Shown: in pieces, positions 28,688 to 41,106 of the stretch
Layout of the letters: the number at the start of each line of letters is the position of its first letter
Position numbering within the stretch: the first letter of the stretch is position 1
Assembly: GCA_963573385.1 (NCBI GenBank)
Contig: CAUYLG010041578.1
Coordinates: 62,001 to 126,000, forward strand
Source: Cacajao melanocephalus
Taxonomy: Eukaryota; Chordata; Mammalia; Primates; Pitheciidae
Direction: 5' to 3'
DNA length: 64,000 bases
Translations under genes and position numbers: made by a program
The notes under the pieces: model-generated
Databases searched by the model: none
Told to the model about the DNA's origin: nothing
What the model saw: the letters and a program-made list of their open reading frames with translations, nothing else

Positions 28688-28978
28688 CATGGGGTGGAGC
28701 GCAGTGGGTCACACTTGTAATTCTAGGCTGAGGTGGGTGGATCACCTGAGCTCAGGAGTTCAAGACAAGCGTGGACAACATGGTGAAACCCCATCTCTAC
28801 TAAAAATACAAAAATCAGCTGGGTATGAGATGCTTCTGTAGTCCCAGTGACTCGTGGAGCTGAGGCAGGAAGATTGCTTGAACCCGGAGATTGAGGCTGC
28901 AGTGAGCTGAGATGGCACCACTGCATTCCAGCCTGGGCAACAGAACAAGACCCTGTCTCAAAAACAAACAAATAACAA
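28688..28978 (+). repeat. Alu (diverged)
   Basis: This is a full-length, partly deleted Alu (ggtggagcgcagtgggtcac) ending in caaacaaataacaacaacaac. Confidence 0.88.
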
Positions 28979-29944
28979 CAACAACAAAAACAGTAACAGG
29001 GGCTTGGAACTTAAGCCTAGTCGGGGTTGAAGATTGTGTCCTTGGTTTTGTTTTGTTTTGTTTTTTTCTGAGCTAGGCCTAATTCTTTTTAGAGCTATGC
29101 CTTTGATTTCTTGCTAATTTTTATAAATGCTATTAAGATTTTAGAGCTCATTTAAAAGAAAACTTGACTTACAGTGATAGTTTAAGTGAGAAAGACCATA
29201 TTATTATAATACCACATGTATAATGCAAATCAGTTCTTACCACATTGCCTGTATCTTTTAAAATGAAAGATTTGAGAACATATGCTGCCTGCAATGTGGT
29301 GATAATGATGATGCATTGAAATACTCTATTTAAAGAGCATGCACAAGTACTAATGAGTCTTTCTGCTAGCATTTCATGAAAAGGAGGCCGTAGGTCATGT
29401 TTGTAATATCTGTACTTTCCAAAGGGATTCCAGTGGTCTCATGTAAAACCTGGTAAAGCCTTTACCTTGCATAAAAGGAGAGAATATGTATTTCTTCTGG
29501 ATTTTGAAAGGTACCTGAAAAATTACATTTCCCTCCAGGTTACCAAAAAATGACATCAACACAATTTTTTCTTACAAAGTTAAAGACAATCATTGCATTG
29601 AAGAGGAAAAGAGTTTTTTTCTTGATTGGACTTCAAAGGATGTATTAAATCAAAATTAATGTTGTAAGTCTGGGTTAAATTTTCTCTTAAGGAAGGAATT
29701 ACATAAAAAACCTCCAGGAACATTAGTAGCTAGAAATAAGATTTATTTTCACTTAGGAAGCTATAGTAGTAGGTATCACAAAGTACTTATGCATCTTGAT
29801 AACTCAGCAGTCTCTCATTCATAATATTCAGAACATCTAACTTAAATAGGAAAATACAGAATAAACTCAATATTTTCTATATGTCAGTCACTGGACTAAA
29901 AATTTCTGTGCATGTATTATTAATCTTCATCATCCTGTAATATA
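28979..29944. other. No feature recognised
   Basis: This is A/T-rich unique-looking sequence with a ttttg microsatellite at about 29046-29065. No gene is recognised. Confidence 0.5.
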
Positions 29945-30890
29945 GTAATGTTTTAATCAATTTTATTGAGCTATAGTTTACATATACATTTTTTTTGTTT
30001 TTGAGATGGAGTCTTGCTCTGTCGCCCAGGCTAGAGTGCAGTGACGCAATCTCAGCTCACTGCAGCCTCCGCCTCCTGGGTTCAAGTGAGTGTTCTGCCT
30101 CAGCCTTCTGTAGGTGGGACTACAGGTGTGCATTACCACACGTGGCTAATTTTTTGTATTTTTGTAGAGACAGGGTTTCACCATTTTGGCCAGGCTGGTC
30201 TTGAACTTCTGATCGCAGGTGATCCGTCCACCTCGGCCTTCCAAAGTGTTGGGATTACAGGCATGAGTCACTGCGCCTGGCCTTATAGTTTACATATACT
30301 AAGTATAACCATTCTAATTGTGCAAGTCAACGCATTTTAGTAAATGTATATAGTCATGCAACTACTATCATAATAATAATAGAGAATATCTTCATAATTG
30401 CAAAATAATCTTTTGTGCCCACTTTGTAGTCAATCCTTTGCCTCTACCTTCACCCCCTGGAAACTACTGATCTACTTTCTGTCACTATAATTTTGTCTTT
30501 TCTGGAATTTCACATAAGTGGAATTGTAATATAAGTAGTCTCTTTTTTTTTACATAACATAATGCTTTCAGATTAATCCATGTTGTTTCATGTATCAGTA
30601 ATTCACATCCTTTCATTGTTGAGTGATGTTCCATTGTAAGGATGTACCGTAATATGTTTATACATATACTCACCAGTTGATACATATTCAGGTTGTTTTC
30701 GTTTTTTGACTATTATGGATAAAGCTGCTTTGAAATATAATGTAAAAGTATTTGTACAAACGTTTAGTTCTCTTGGGTAAATACCTAAGTGGGGCATTGG
30801 ATTTTATAATGATTGTACCATATTAAATTCCAAACAGCAATGTATGAGATTTCCAGTTGCTCCTCATCTTTGTCAACATTTGGTCTTTTC
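29945..30890 (-). repeat. Old LINE-1 (L1M), interrupted by an Alu
   Basis: On + it shows attttattgagctatagttt, ggaatttcacataagtgg, cattgttgagtgatgttcca and the antisense L1M series to about 30890. The Alu at 29989-30282 split it. Confidence 0.82.
29972..30299 (-). repeat. Alu, antisense, with 16-bp target-site duplication
   Basis: The body is 29989-30282. The flanks tatagtttacatatac at 29972-29987 and 30284-30299 are identical. Confidence 0.95.
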
Positions 30891-31489
30891 AATTTTAGCC
30901 ACTCGAAAGAGTGTGTATTCATAACTCATTGTGGTGTTCACCAGCATTTCCCTGATGTGGTAGCCAGTTTCCAAGATGGCACCCAGTGATCCTCATCTTC
31001 TGGTATTTATGCTTTTGTGCCTCTGAAATGAGGACAGTAGTGGTGCAGATATCACAGGGTTGGTGAAAGGATTAGAGAATGAGAAAATGAGAAAACGTGT
31101 GTCAATCACTTGGCACCACGTCTGCGATGTAGCTGGCCCTTAACATACACAGAAGTTTACAAGGTACTTGTTTAATAAATATAAAGAGTTTCACTCCAAG
31201 AAATCTTATTAAGTACTTAATAACGTGTGCTTTGAAGTGTACACAGGGGTACAACAGCGAACAACATGAGCAGGTAAGCAAGTGAACAAACAATTTTAAG
31301 TGCAATAACTGCGTGTAAGGAAAAACGGAAGATGCTAATTTTTAGCTCCGGTAAGGAAAATTTTGAAGTATTTTTCTATATCTTTATGTAATAACCTTCA
31401 GATAAGTTAATCGAATATAAATTCAGATAAAATTTGTTTACAAAACTAAGAGAGAAACCAAAATGAAACACCCAATTAGTATTCCGAAT
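30891..31489. other. Upstream flank of the SLC25A26 CpG island
   Basis: No gene is recognised. It is A/T-rich and lacks clear repeats apart from the end of the L1M sequence. Confidence 0.5.
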
Positions 31490-31639
31490 CTCGCCTCCCG
31501 AGGTTAGTCCTGCCCCTCACGACTCCTCCTCCGCCATAGCCACACCTCTTTTGGGTTTACAGTGCAGTATCACCTCGGCCTCATTCTAGGGGTGTCCTCT
31601 CCTGGATCCCAGCCGAGGATCATTTGCTCGCGAGAGTTC

Positions 31640-31679
31640 CTCCGTCTAGCTGCTCACAAGGCTGCTGCAGGAAACTAAG
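31640..31679 (+). other. Candidate alternative upstream exon end (splice donor)
   Basis: A strong donor, aactaag|gtaagaaa, falls at 31679/31680, about 220 bp upstream of the start codon. It could end a non-coding first exon of an alternative SLC25A26 transcript. There is no transcript evidence in the sequence itself. Confidence 0.35.
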
Positions 31680-31821
31680 GTAAGAAAATTGCCGAGACTT
31701 AGCTCGACCGCACTCCCTGAGGCCCCGCCCCTCCTCTCTGGCCCTCCCCAGCGTCGCACGTGCAGTTGTTGTGGTTCTACGTCACGTGTTCCCGGAAGTG
31801 CAAGACAGGCCCGCCTCAAAT

Positions 31822-31866
31822 ATGGCGACGCCCACCGCACGAGGACGCTGTCCGTCTCTGGTCTGA
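31822..31866 (+). CDS. Upstream ORF 1 of SLC25A26 (14 codons)
   Basis: This short frame, MATPTARGRCPSLV and stop, has an ATG in strong context (A at -3, G at +4). The ATG is part of the YY1-like motif. It ends 34 bases before the SLC25A26 start. If transcription starts upstream of 31822 it would be the first AUG met by scanning ribosomes; if the start is inside the YY1 motif it is not in the mRNA. A regulatory role is inference. Confidence 0.4.
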   Translation: MATPTARGRCPSLV

Positions 31867-31871
31867 CTTGG

Positions 31872-31933
31872 ATGGTAGCCTTGACGAGTTCTGCGGTACC
31901 ATGGAGCGGCCGGGATTCATGGCCTCGCTGGTG
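31872..31933 (+). CDS. Upstream ORF 2, overlapping the SLC25A26 start out of frame
   Basis: ATG at 31872 is in weak context (T at -3, G at +4). The frame is not that of SLC25A26 (offset 29). It runs through exon 1 and, after splicing to exon 2, meets a TAG at 46247-46249. An overlapping out-of-frame uORF normally lowers main-frame translation. Confidence 0.4.
31901..31933 (+). CDS. SLC25A26: SLC25A26 coding exon 1 (S-adenosylmethionine carrier)
   Basis: SLC25A26 (SAMC) is an inner-membrane mitochondrial carrier that imports cytosolic S-adenosylmethionine in exchange for S-adenosylhomocysteine. The imported SAM feeds methylation of mitochondrial RNA, DNA and proteins and lipoate/ubiquinone synthesis. 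Exon 1 encodes residues 1-11, MERPGFMASLV, at the start of the first transmembrane helix. The ATG has optimal context (acc ATG g) and sits in the CpG island. The exon ends in phase 0 at gtg|gtgagt. There is no cleavable presequence, as usual for this family. Human SAMC, as I recall it, begins MDRPGFVAALV, so three of the eleven residues differ. The next exon is 14.3 kb downstream. Confidence 0.93.
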
Positions 31934-32100
31934 GTGAGTGCGGGGCGGCGGGGTGGGTTGCTCGGAGTGCCGGCATCCGGCACTGGAGGCCGTTGGGGTG
32001 CTCTGCTCTGTCTTCCGGTTTTGCACGTTGGACTGTCCTCGGGTTACTGGCAGCCAGGTCTGAGAGGTAGCGCGGGGCTCCCAGGCCACCGGCCGGCCAG

Positions 32101-33044
32101 GTGTTAAGGGGACGCCTATATTGCCAGGTCGTAAGAGACAGGCTGGGGAACGTGGGGGTACTTGACTCGTTGTCTTTTGCACACACATTTACTTAAAAGA
32201 AAAAAGAGCTAACATTATGCACTGTTAGCTGCTTTTAAATAGTATAACTACTGTAGAGATGTTGGGAGTTGAAATGCATGTATGTAATACAACAAAAAAA
32301 CCTTACTCAAGTCGCTCACAGCCTTTCTATTCAATGCTACGTTTGTCATTTTGCTGCATCTCTTTTCAGTCTTAGAATATAACATGTCCATCTGTTCATT
32401 CAATACATAATCTGCTTTTTCTGCTCCAAGCCTAGGCTTTGAAGATAAATTGATGAGCGCACATAGCCCATCAATAACGATGTGGAGTCAGTAGACAGGC
32501 TTAGTATTTAATTACGTAGCAGAAAACTACGAGAATCAATATAAAAAAAAAAAATGTCTTTTAGCAAATATTTTGGAGCCTCTGGTAGGGGTTACTAGAT
32601 ATAGCAGTTAACAAGACACAGATTGGCTACCTACGTTTTCATTGTGTGGGAATGGGCAGAGACAGACAATAAATAATTTTAAAAATTATTTTTATGGGGT
32701 AAATGGAGGCCCGCAGTGACTTATTTACTTACCCAATTTTGGTGTTGCAGGTGTTTAGGATAACGTGGTGAACAAGATAGATCTGCTCCTAAGGGTCAGG
32801 TGTTGGAGACAAAAACGGTAAAATGACTGTTGGAATAAATAACAGGTGGGCTAGGTTCAGGGTGTTATGGGAATATATGGAAGAAAGGGATGTCTTAGCC
32901 AGACTTGTAGGATGATGGCTTTAAATCTAGATTTGTTGAAACTTGTATAAGCTACCTCTTAGAAATGTAAAGAAATAATGTTAGCACTTTCAAGGAGCTT
33001 TCCTGTCTAGCTGGTGAGACAGCAGTAGTAGTCTGTCAAATAAC
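32101..33044 (+). other. Intron 1, proximal part: no defined element
   Basis: I see no gene. The segment at 32600-32940 (ttaacaagacacagattggc; cagacaataaataattt; ggtgaacaagatagatctgc) looks like old interspersed-repeat remnants that I cannot assign securely. Confidence 0.4.
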
Positions 33045-33235
33045 GTTCCTGTGCCAGAAACTGGGGTAAGGTCTTCACCTACATCATCCCATTTGATTCT
33101 CAAAGCAATTGAAGCCTTATCCTAGTTTTCCAAATGAGGGAACTGAGATACCAAGAGGTTAGAGAACTAGTTCAAAGTCACACAAGTGAGATCCATTTCG
33201 TGTGTGTAAGTTTTGCAGCTCATGTTCCAACCCAG
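33045..33235 (+). repeat. MIR SINE
   Basis: It contains catcccatttgattctcaaa, aatgagggaactgagatacc and gttcaaagtcacacaag, the conserved core and 3' part of MIR. Confidence 0.85.
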
Positions 33236-33529
33236 GTGATGTCACCTGGGAGTCCATGCCCTTACCTGGTTCTTGATACTCTCTCTGAAGTCAGCAAAGG
33301 TTGCAGTTGCTAAAAACCAGGTGAGTGTTGCAGTTAACAAATATATACTTAATTAAAGTATGATACGATACACATGCAGTATACTTTTTTCCCCAGTGTA
33401 TTTATAGAAGGTAAAATTAGGATCAATAGGCGGAAGTTTCAAAAAACTAGATTTCATTCCAGGTGGAGGAAAAATATTTTATTTATTCAGCACACAGTTT
33501 ATCTGCCATGGATTCTGCCCACTGGGTAC

Positions 33530-34130
33530 TGTGATAGGATTTGTAGATACAGTGGCAGGTAAGCAAAACTCCATCTCAATTAGAGAAGAAAGGCCAACAC
33601 ACAGACAGTTGCAGTGAATGATAAGTGCTGTGAAAGAAACAAACTGAAGATATGACAGAGGGAAGTATTGGTGAACCTCTTAGATGGAGTGACCAAGGAA
33701 AGCCATGAAGAGGTGACATTTAAGCTAAGACCTAAAAGATGGGAAGGGGCTTGAGTTTTTAATGATCAGAGTGGGAGGTTCAGTTTTGGGGAATAGCTCA
33801 TGTAGAAGGAGCTTAGAGTATTCAAATGGTGAGGCCTCATAGATAAGGATAGCATGTCAGGGGATGGTATTGGAGGGGTAGGCAAAACCAGCTGCGGTGG
33901 AGCTTTGTGGGCTAGGGAAAATAATTTGGATTTCATTTGAAGTGTAATGGAAGCCATTGAAATGCTTTATTATCAAAGTAGTACAGAAATGGAGTGGCTA
34001 CTTTTTAACATCTTGGAGTGCCTTTGAGACGGGGTGAGTACTCCTGAAGGAGTTTGATTTTGCTTACTGCTATGTTACCAGTACCTGGCACTATGTAAGC
34101 ACTCAGTACTACTTTGAATGAGTGAAAAGC
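33530..34130 (+). repeat. Ancient repeat remnants (L2-like)
   Basis: ttgcagtgaatgataagtgctg, the gaagaggtgacatttaagc phrase and agtacctggcactatgtaag (34080-34100) resemble L2-age repeats. Only the last part (34065-34125) is convincing as an L2 3' end. Confidence 0.45.
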
Positions 34131-34364
34131 CTAGATGATTGCTGAAGTCCTGAAACTTAGATTTGAATAATTAAATAACATTAAACATGCAGAACAGAGC
34201 CTGGCAAGTAGCAGACATTGAAATGTTCCCTTCCTAAAGCTTCATGAAGAGGACTGAATAAGGGGAGAGCCTCTGGGATGTTGGTTTTCATTTGGAGCAC
34301 AGAGTGGGCTATTGAGAAACAACCCTCAACGAGTACATTGATCAATGCATACTTTTAGAAAAGC

Positions 34365-35507
34365 AACTGGAACTAAGTATGGCTTTGCAGGGTACAGCTC
34401 CCCTCCTGGCTGCTTTCATGGGCTGGCATTCAGTATCTGTGGCTTTTCCAGGCATAGGGTGCAAGCTGTCAGTGGATCTACCATTCTGGGGTCTGGAGGA
34501 CAGTGGCCTTTTTCTCACAGCTCCACCAGGTGGTGCCTTGGTGGGGACTCTGTGTGGGGACCCTCTATTGGGGCAGCCATATTTCCCTTCCACACTGCCC
34601 CAGCAGAAGTTCTCCAGGAGAGCTCTGCCTCTGCAGCACACCTCTGCCCAGACATAGTGGCATAACCATATATCCTCTGAAATCTAGGCAGAGGTTCCCA
34701 AACCTCAGTTTTTGTCTTCTCCACACCCGCAGAACCAACACCATGTGGAAGCTGTGAAGGCCTGGGGCTTGCATCCTTCGAAGCCATGGTCTCAGCTGTA
34801 GCTTGGCCCCTTTAGCTGTGGCTGGAGTGGCTGGGACACAAGGCACCAAGTCCTGAGACTGCGCAGAGCAGGGTGTCCCTGTACCCATCCAGGAAACCAT
34901 TTTTTCCCTCCTAGGCCTGCGAACCTGTGATGAGAGGGGCTTCCATGAAGGTCTCTGACATGCCCTGGAGACATAGTCCCCATTGTCTGTCTGTCTTGTC
35001 AATTAACATTTGGCTCCTGGTTACTTATGTAAATTTCTGTAGCCAGCTTGAATTTCTCTCCAGAATGTGGGGTTTTCTTTTCTACCGCATTATCAGCCTG
35101 CAAATTTACCAAATTTTTATGCTCTGTCACCTCTAGGATGCTTTGCCACTGAGAAATTTCTTCTGCCAGATACCCTAAATCATCTTTCAAGTTCATAGTT
35201 CCACAGATCTCTAGGAGAGGGGGAAAGTGCTGCCAGTCTCTTTGCATAGCAAGAGTGACCTTTATTCCAGTTCCCAATAAGTTCCTCATCTCCATCTGAG
35301 ACCACCTCAGCCTGGATTTTATTGTCCATATCACTGTCAGAATTTTGGTCAAAGTCATTCAACAAATCTCTAGAAGGTTCCAAAGTTTCCCACATCTTCC
35401 TGTCTTCTGAGCCCTCCAAACTTTTCCACCGTCTACTTGTTACCCAGTTCCAAAGTTACTCCCACATTTTCAGGTATCTTGACAGTAGCACCCTCCTCTG
35501 GATACCA
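34365..35507 (-). mobile_element. MaLR (THE1/MST) internal region, broken
   Basis: This is an endogenous LTR-retroposon internal sequence in antisense to SLC25A26, directly adjoining the LTR at 35508-35865. Minus-strand frames at 35180-35419, 34999-35358 and 34565-35002 hold gag-like remnants of the MaLR class, split over different frames and interrupted by stops. MaLR elements encode no envelope. The 3' LTR is missing at the left end, so this is a half element. It is a defective fossil without coding capacity. Confidence 0.82.
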
Positions 35508-35865
35508 ATTTATTTGTCTGTTCTCATGCTGCTGATAAAGACATAACTGAGATTAGGTAATTTATAAAGCGAAGAGGTTTAATGGACTCACAGTTCCACA
35601 TGGCTGGAGGGCGCCTAACAATTAAGGTGGAAGGCCAGGGAGGAGCAAAGTCATGTCTTACATGGCTGCTGATGAGAGCATGTGCATGGGAACTCCCCTG
35701 TATAAGACCATCAGATCTTGTGAGACTCGCACCAGAACAGAATGGGAAAGACCTGCCCCCCTGATTCAGTTACCTCCCATCGGGTTTCTTCCACAGCATG
35801 TGGGAATTATGGGAGCTACAATTCAAGATAAGATTTGGGTGAAGATCCAGAGCCAAACCATATCA
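35508..35865 (-). mobile_element. MST/THE1-type LTR (5' LTR of the half element)
   Basis: On + it runs from tgtctgttctcatgctgctg through gaggtttaatggactcacag to agccaaaccatatca, the reverse complement of an MST/THE1 LTR (which opens tgatatggtttggct). Confidence 0.9.
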
Positions 35866-35874
35866 TATGTGTTC

Positions 35875-36157
35875 TTTTCTTTTTCTGAGACAAGGTCTTG
35901 CTCTGTTGCCCAGGCTGGAGTGCAGTGGTGCTGTCTGGGCTCAAGTCATCCTCTCACTTCAGTCAACCTCCTGAGTAGCCAGGACTAGAGGCAGGTACCA
36001 ACCATGCCTGGCTAATTTTTTTTTTTTTTTTTTTTTTTTGGGTAGAGACAGGGTCTTGCTGTGTTGCCAGGTCTTGAACTACTGGCCTCAAGCAATCCTC
36101 TTGACTTGGGTTCAAAGTGTGGGGATTACAGACATGAGCCTCTGAGCCCAGCCAGCA
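35875..36157 (-). repeat. Alu (J-like), antisense, plus short fragment to 36231
   Basis: It starts ttttctgagacaaggtcttg, has an internal T-run (about 36019-36039) and ends gagcctctgagcccagcc. A further 35-bp Alu-end fragment (cacaggcatgagccaccaca) lies at 36196-36231. Confidence 0.9.
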
Positions 36158-36231
36158 TTGTTCTTAGCATTTTTCAAAAATTATTTTTGTAGGGAAAGGT
36201 TTCACAGGCATGAGCCACCACACCTGGCTGA

Positions 36232-38570
36232 CCCTAATTTTGTCAAAACATTAAAAATGCTTTGGCTATAAATATATAGGTGAAAAACTGCAAAGCTGGT
36301 GTTTATTTAGTGCACTGTAATTTAAAATATTAGAAACATTAATACCTTAATTATTTAGGTATGAAAACCTTATCAACAGCAGTTTGAACATTTGCTTGTG
36401 TTCTCATTATGTATTACAGAGGAATCATCTTTTTATGCCTTGCTAAGTTGTCATACTGCTTTCTGGGTTTGGATCAACTTCTGACATTTTTTGTGCTTTC
36501 AATGTTGTGAGTTCCTTTAATGTGAAGACTTGCTGGCATAACTTACTCTGGGACATTTTTATCCTTTTCATCACAACTACTTTCCTCATCTATATTAAGT
36601 TTGCTCTCACTTTCTCTGGTTACTTACCTAGATTAATGACAGCAATGTGAGTATTTCCATGGCCAGCTGTTTCTTCTGTACCACCATTTATGTTTGATTT
36701 TTATTTAACTTCATGTTACCACTTTTCATTTCTTTGCACTTACATCTTTGTTCATCAGTTTTCTATTTTTGTAAAATGCTATGTGCATTTATTACTTGGA
36801 GATAAGGAGGTAACACAGCTGTATGCTTTGCTGTCTGTGCATGAACTGAGTAATAGTGACTTCTGTTAATTGCATTGTGATTTGTAGACTGAACAGGTGG
36901 TAAGTTTTACACTTTATCCAGTTACTCACAGTCAATATGCTGGGGTAACTGAAATTTGACCTGGGTTGTTGGGAGATTCATGTTATTTAAGTAAACCATG
37001 GTAACTGGAATTCATGTATGTAGGTACCATGCAAAGTGAGGACTGCTCGTAGTTTTTTTTTTCTTCTGTTTTTAGTGAGGTGATTTTTGGCTGGTGGTGT
37101 CATCTGGGGAGCTTTTTCATAATACTTGGGTGTCTTCTCACTGAACTTACCCTTTTGCTGAGAACTACTGGCAGGCAGTAGGAGAGCTGAGGGGAACAAT
37201 ATAGGTTATGATGCCAGGGATTCTTGGGTGGAGTGAGGAAAGGTAATATGAATGAAGTATTGGGTATACTATTAAAGGAGGCTTTCTCTTTTGTTGTTTT
37301 TGTTGTTTTGCCTCAAATCTTTTCTGGATAGTGGCCTCCTAGTTTTCAATATGGAGTAAAGGGCAGATGGTAACGGTTAAGAAAATATTAACTCCAAATT
37401 TGTAAGAAATGGAGAAATATGCTCCTCTTTCTTAGGACTTGTGTGACTTGTTTCTTTTTGGCGTTTATGTCAGAGTGAGCAAGTCTTCCCTTTTTGCTTG
37501 CTTTTGTGTTGAGCAAGAAATTACCTAATAACAAGTATATTCTAAATTTTGCTCAGCCAGTGGAGCATGCAAAGCACTGCTTGTAGACCACCAATCATGC
37601 AAGAACCACAGTTAAGAACCATCACTGTGAAGCATTTTTTTTGTGCATCTCTAGTACCCAGAGATGGGAGTACCTTTCTTTTCTCGTTTTTCTTTCTGTT
37701 TAAGAAAGGTGTACGTGGAAAATTTTAGTATTTGATAATTTAGCTGTAAATGACTTTTTAATGTGCTTTTGTTACCACTTCCAAACCCTACTACTACATG
37801 TTGAAAGTTGCTTTAATTGTTAATTTTTTTTTGTAATATAGACAAAATTCGAGTAACATTAATTCATTTCCAAATAAAGGAAAGATAAAAGTTACACCCA
37901 CAATTATCTCACCTCCCCAAATCAGGTGTCTTTTACACGCTTAACCGGGTATAGTTGTTGGCCTTTGCTCTGTTATTTGGGGTTAAATACCTCAAAAATG
38001 TGATTCCCCCACCTTCATGGATTTCGAGTCTAGTAGAAGGCAGATGTTAAACAAAACTTAATTATGTAATTCCAAGTGGTGGTTAAACTTAACTGTTTAC
38101 TGGGCGCTTTAAAAGGGCTTATGCAACTTTTTTTAATAGGTATGGTTATGTAGGTACAATTTTATATTCTACTTTAAAAAAACTAAATATAAACTCAAGT
38201 ACAAGAATCATAAAGCAATTTGAACACTAATATTTCTCTTACATTTTTGAAGTTGATGCTGAATGTTCTGTTGTGCATCACATGATTTGCTTTCTGTTGA
38301 GTCAGTTCACTGAGGATTCTTGTCCAGAGAGCAGAATTTGAGAAGAGCTTTTAATTCATTATTGCTACTGAAAAACTTGAATTTACAGATTTTAATATAT
38401 GAATTTGTCAATTGAGTTTAATACAGGAATGTAATTTTCAGTCTTTGGTAAAGTACTCTTTAGGCTTTTGCATGGTTTTTAGTATTTGCATGTCAGTATT
38501 GGTACCAGCAAACTTTGAAGGATGTTTATAGTAACATAATTCTAAATATAATAGTTCCTGTTCATTGAAA
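36232..38570 (+). other. Intron 1, repeat-poor part
   Basis: I see no gene or clear repeat over 2.3 kb. The sequence is A/T-rich. Short open frames have no similarity I recognise. Confidence 0.5.
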
Positions 38571-38574
38571 ATTG

Positions 38575-39175
38575 ATTAAGGGCCAGGCATTTTGCTAACC
38601 ATATAACACGTTCATCTAATTGTGTTTAGTTCTCATTTAGTGTTATTTAACTCTCAAAAACTCTATGACATATAGGTACTCGTTTATCTGTTTCTTGTGT
38701 CAAGAAACACAGACTTAGATTAAATCATTTTCCTAAGAAGACTGATATGGTTTGGCTGTGTCCCCACTCAAAGTCTCATCTTGAATTGTAATCCCCATAA
38801 TCCCCATGTGTCAAGGATGGGACCAAAAGGTGGACATAATTGGATCATGGGGAGAGTGTCCTTCATGCTGTACTTGTGATAGTGAGTCTCACACGATCTT
38901 ATGGTTTTGTAAGTGTCTGGCATTTCCCCTGCTTGCACTCACTTTGTCCTGCTGGCCTGTGAAGAAGGTGCCTGCTTCTCCTTTGCCTGCTGCCATGATT
39001 GTAAGTTTCCTGAGGCCTCCCCAGCGATGTGGAACTGAGAGTCAACTAAACCTCTTTTCTTTATACATAACCTAGTCTCTGGTATTTCTTCATAGCCGTG
39101 TGAAAACAGACTATATAAAGACCAAGTTGAGATTGAAGCCAGATCTGTTTGATGCCAAAGCTGTGTTGTTAGGTA
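38575..39175 (+). repeat. MIR SINE split by an LTR
   Basis: The MIR left part is 38575-38742 (gggccaggcattttgctaac; tcaagaaacacagacttag). The right part is 39123-39175 (gattgaagccagatctgttt; gatgccaaagc). The MaLR LTR described next sits between them. Confidence 0.75.
38743..39117 (+). mobile_element. THE1/MST-type solo LTR with 5-bp target-site duplication
   Basis: It opens tgatatggtttggctgtgtc and continues through the usual atcttgaattgtaatcccca to gtgaaaacagactatata. The flanking aagac at 38738-38742 and 39118-39122 is the 5-bp duplication. It is a solo LTR without internal sequence. Confidence 0.93.
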
Positions 39176-40225
<1,050 letters not shown>

Positions 40226-40687
40226 TCAGGACATGTTTGAGACATTTGAGTAGGCAGATTGGTTGAATCTCCAAGATCTATAGAGGGTGCACCATGAAGC
40301 TGCAGAGGAGGTAGCTTAGGGTTCTTAGTTACCATTTGCTGAGTGGCTTCTATATATCAAATACAACCAGGAAATTAGAGATTTATTTTGCCAGGGGAAG
40401 CATTAATTTTGAATGGCTTAACTTTTATATATTTGTAATGTTCATTACAAAACTTGAGCAAATAAAAAATTAAGAAGATAGTAATAATATTTCTCATCCT
40501 GAAACTCTTTCCACAGAGGCGTTAACTTCTAGCAAGTTACTGTTTATGCTTCCAGACTTCGAATTATGCACATACAAATAGTTACACATTTTAAAAGATG
40601 GAATTATATAGCATATATTGTTTTACAGCTAATTTGATTAAGAATATAACGCATGTTTCTGTGCCAATAAGTATGGGTTGACCTCAC

Positions 40688-40867
40688 TTTTTTTTTTTTT
40701 TTTTTTTAAATTAGAGACAGGATCTTGCTCTTTTGCCCAAGCTAGAGTGCAATGCAGTGGGGTGATCATAGCTTACTGCAACCTCAAACTCCTGGGCTCA
40801 AGTGAGCCTCCCACCTTAGCCTCTTAGCAGCTGGGACCACAGACATGAGTCACTGCACCCAGCCTAC
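40688..40867 (-). repeat. Alu monomer, antisense
   Basis: Poly(T) leads into ttagagacaggatcttgctc, and it ends gtcactgcacccagcc. One arm only. Confidence 0.85.
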
Positions 40868-40889
40868 CTTGTTGTTGTTGTTCTCCCCC

Positions 40890-41106
40890 CGCACCCCCAC
40901 GGGTTCAAGCAATTCTCCTGCCTCAGCCTCCCGAGTTGCTGGGATTACAGGTGCCCACCACTACACCTGGCCGATTTTTGTATTTTCAGTAGAGACAAGA
41001 GTTTCACCATGTTGGCTAAGCTGGTCTCAAACTCCTGACCTTGTGATCCACCCGCCTCAGCCTCCCAAAGTGCTGCGATTACAGGGGTGAGCCACCGCAC
41101 CCGACC
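40890..41106 (-). repeat. Alu, antisense, 3'-incomplete
   Basis: It starts abruptly at cgggttcaagcaattctcct after a C/A-rich patch and ends gccaccgcacccgacc. Confidence 0.92.

Larger units (their letters stand above)
31490..32100 (+). promoter_or_regulatory. SLC25A26 CpG-island promoter
   Basis: This is a G+C- and CpG-rich island around the first coding exon. Between 31757 and 31829 lie an E-box cacgtg (31757-31762), a CRE-like tacgtca (31778-31784) overlapping a second E-box cacgtg (31783-31788), and an ETS site ccggaagtg (31792-31800). A YY1-type aaatatggcgac follows at about 31818-31829. There is no TATA box. This is the usual layout of a housekeeping nuclear gene for a mitochondrial protein. 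The transcription start probably lies near 31790-31825; this is inferred from motif order and not seen. Confidence 0.85.
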
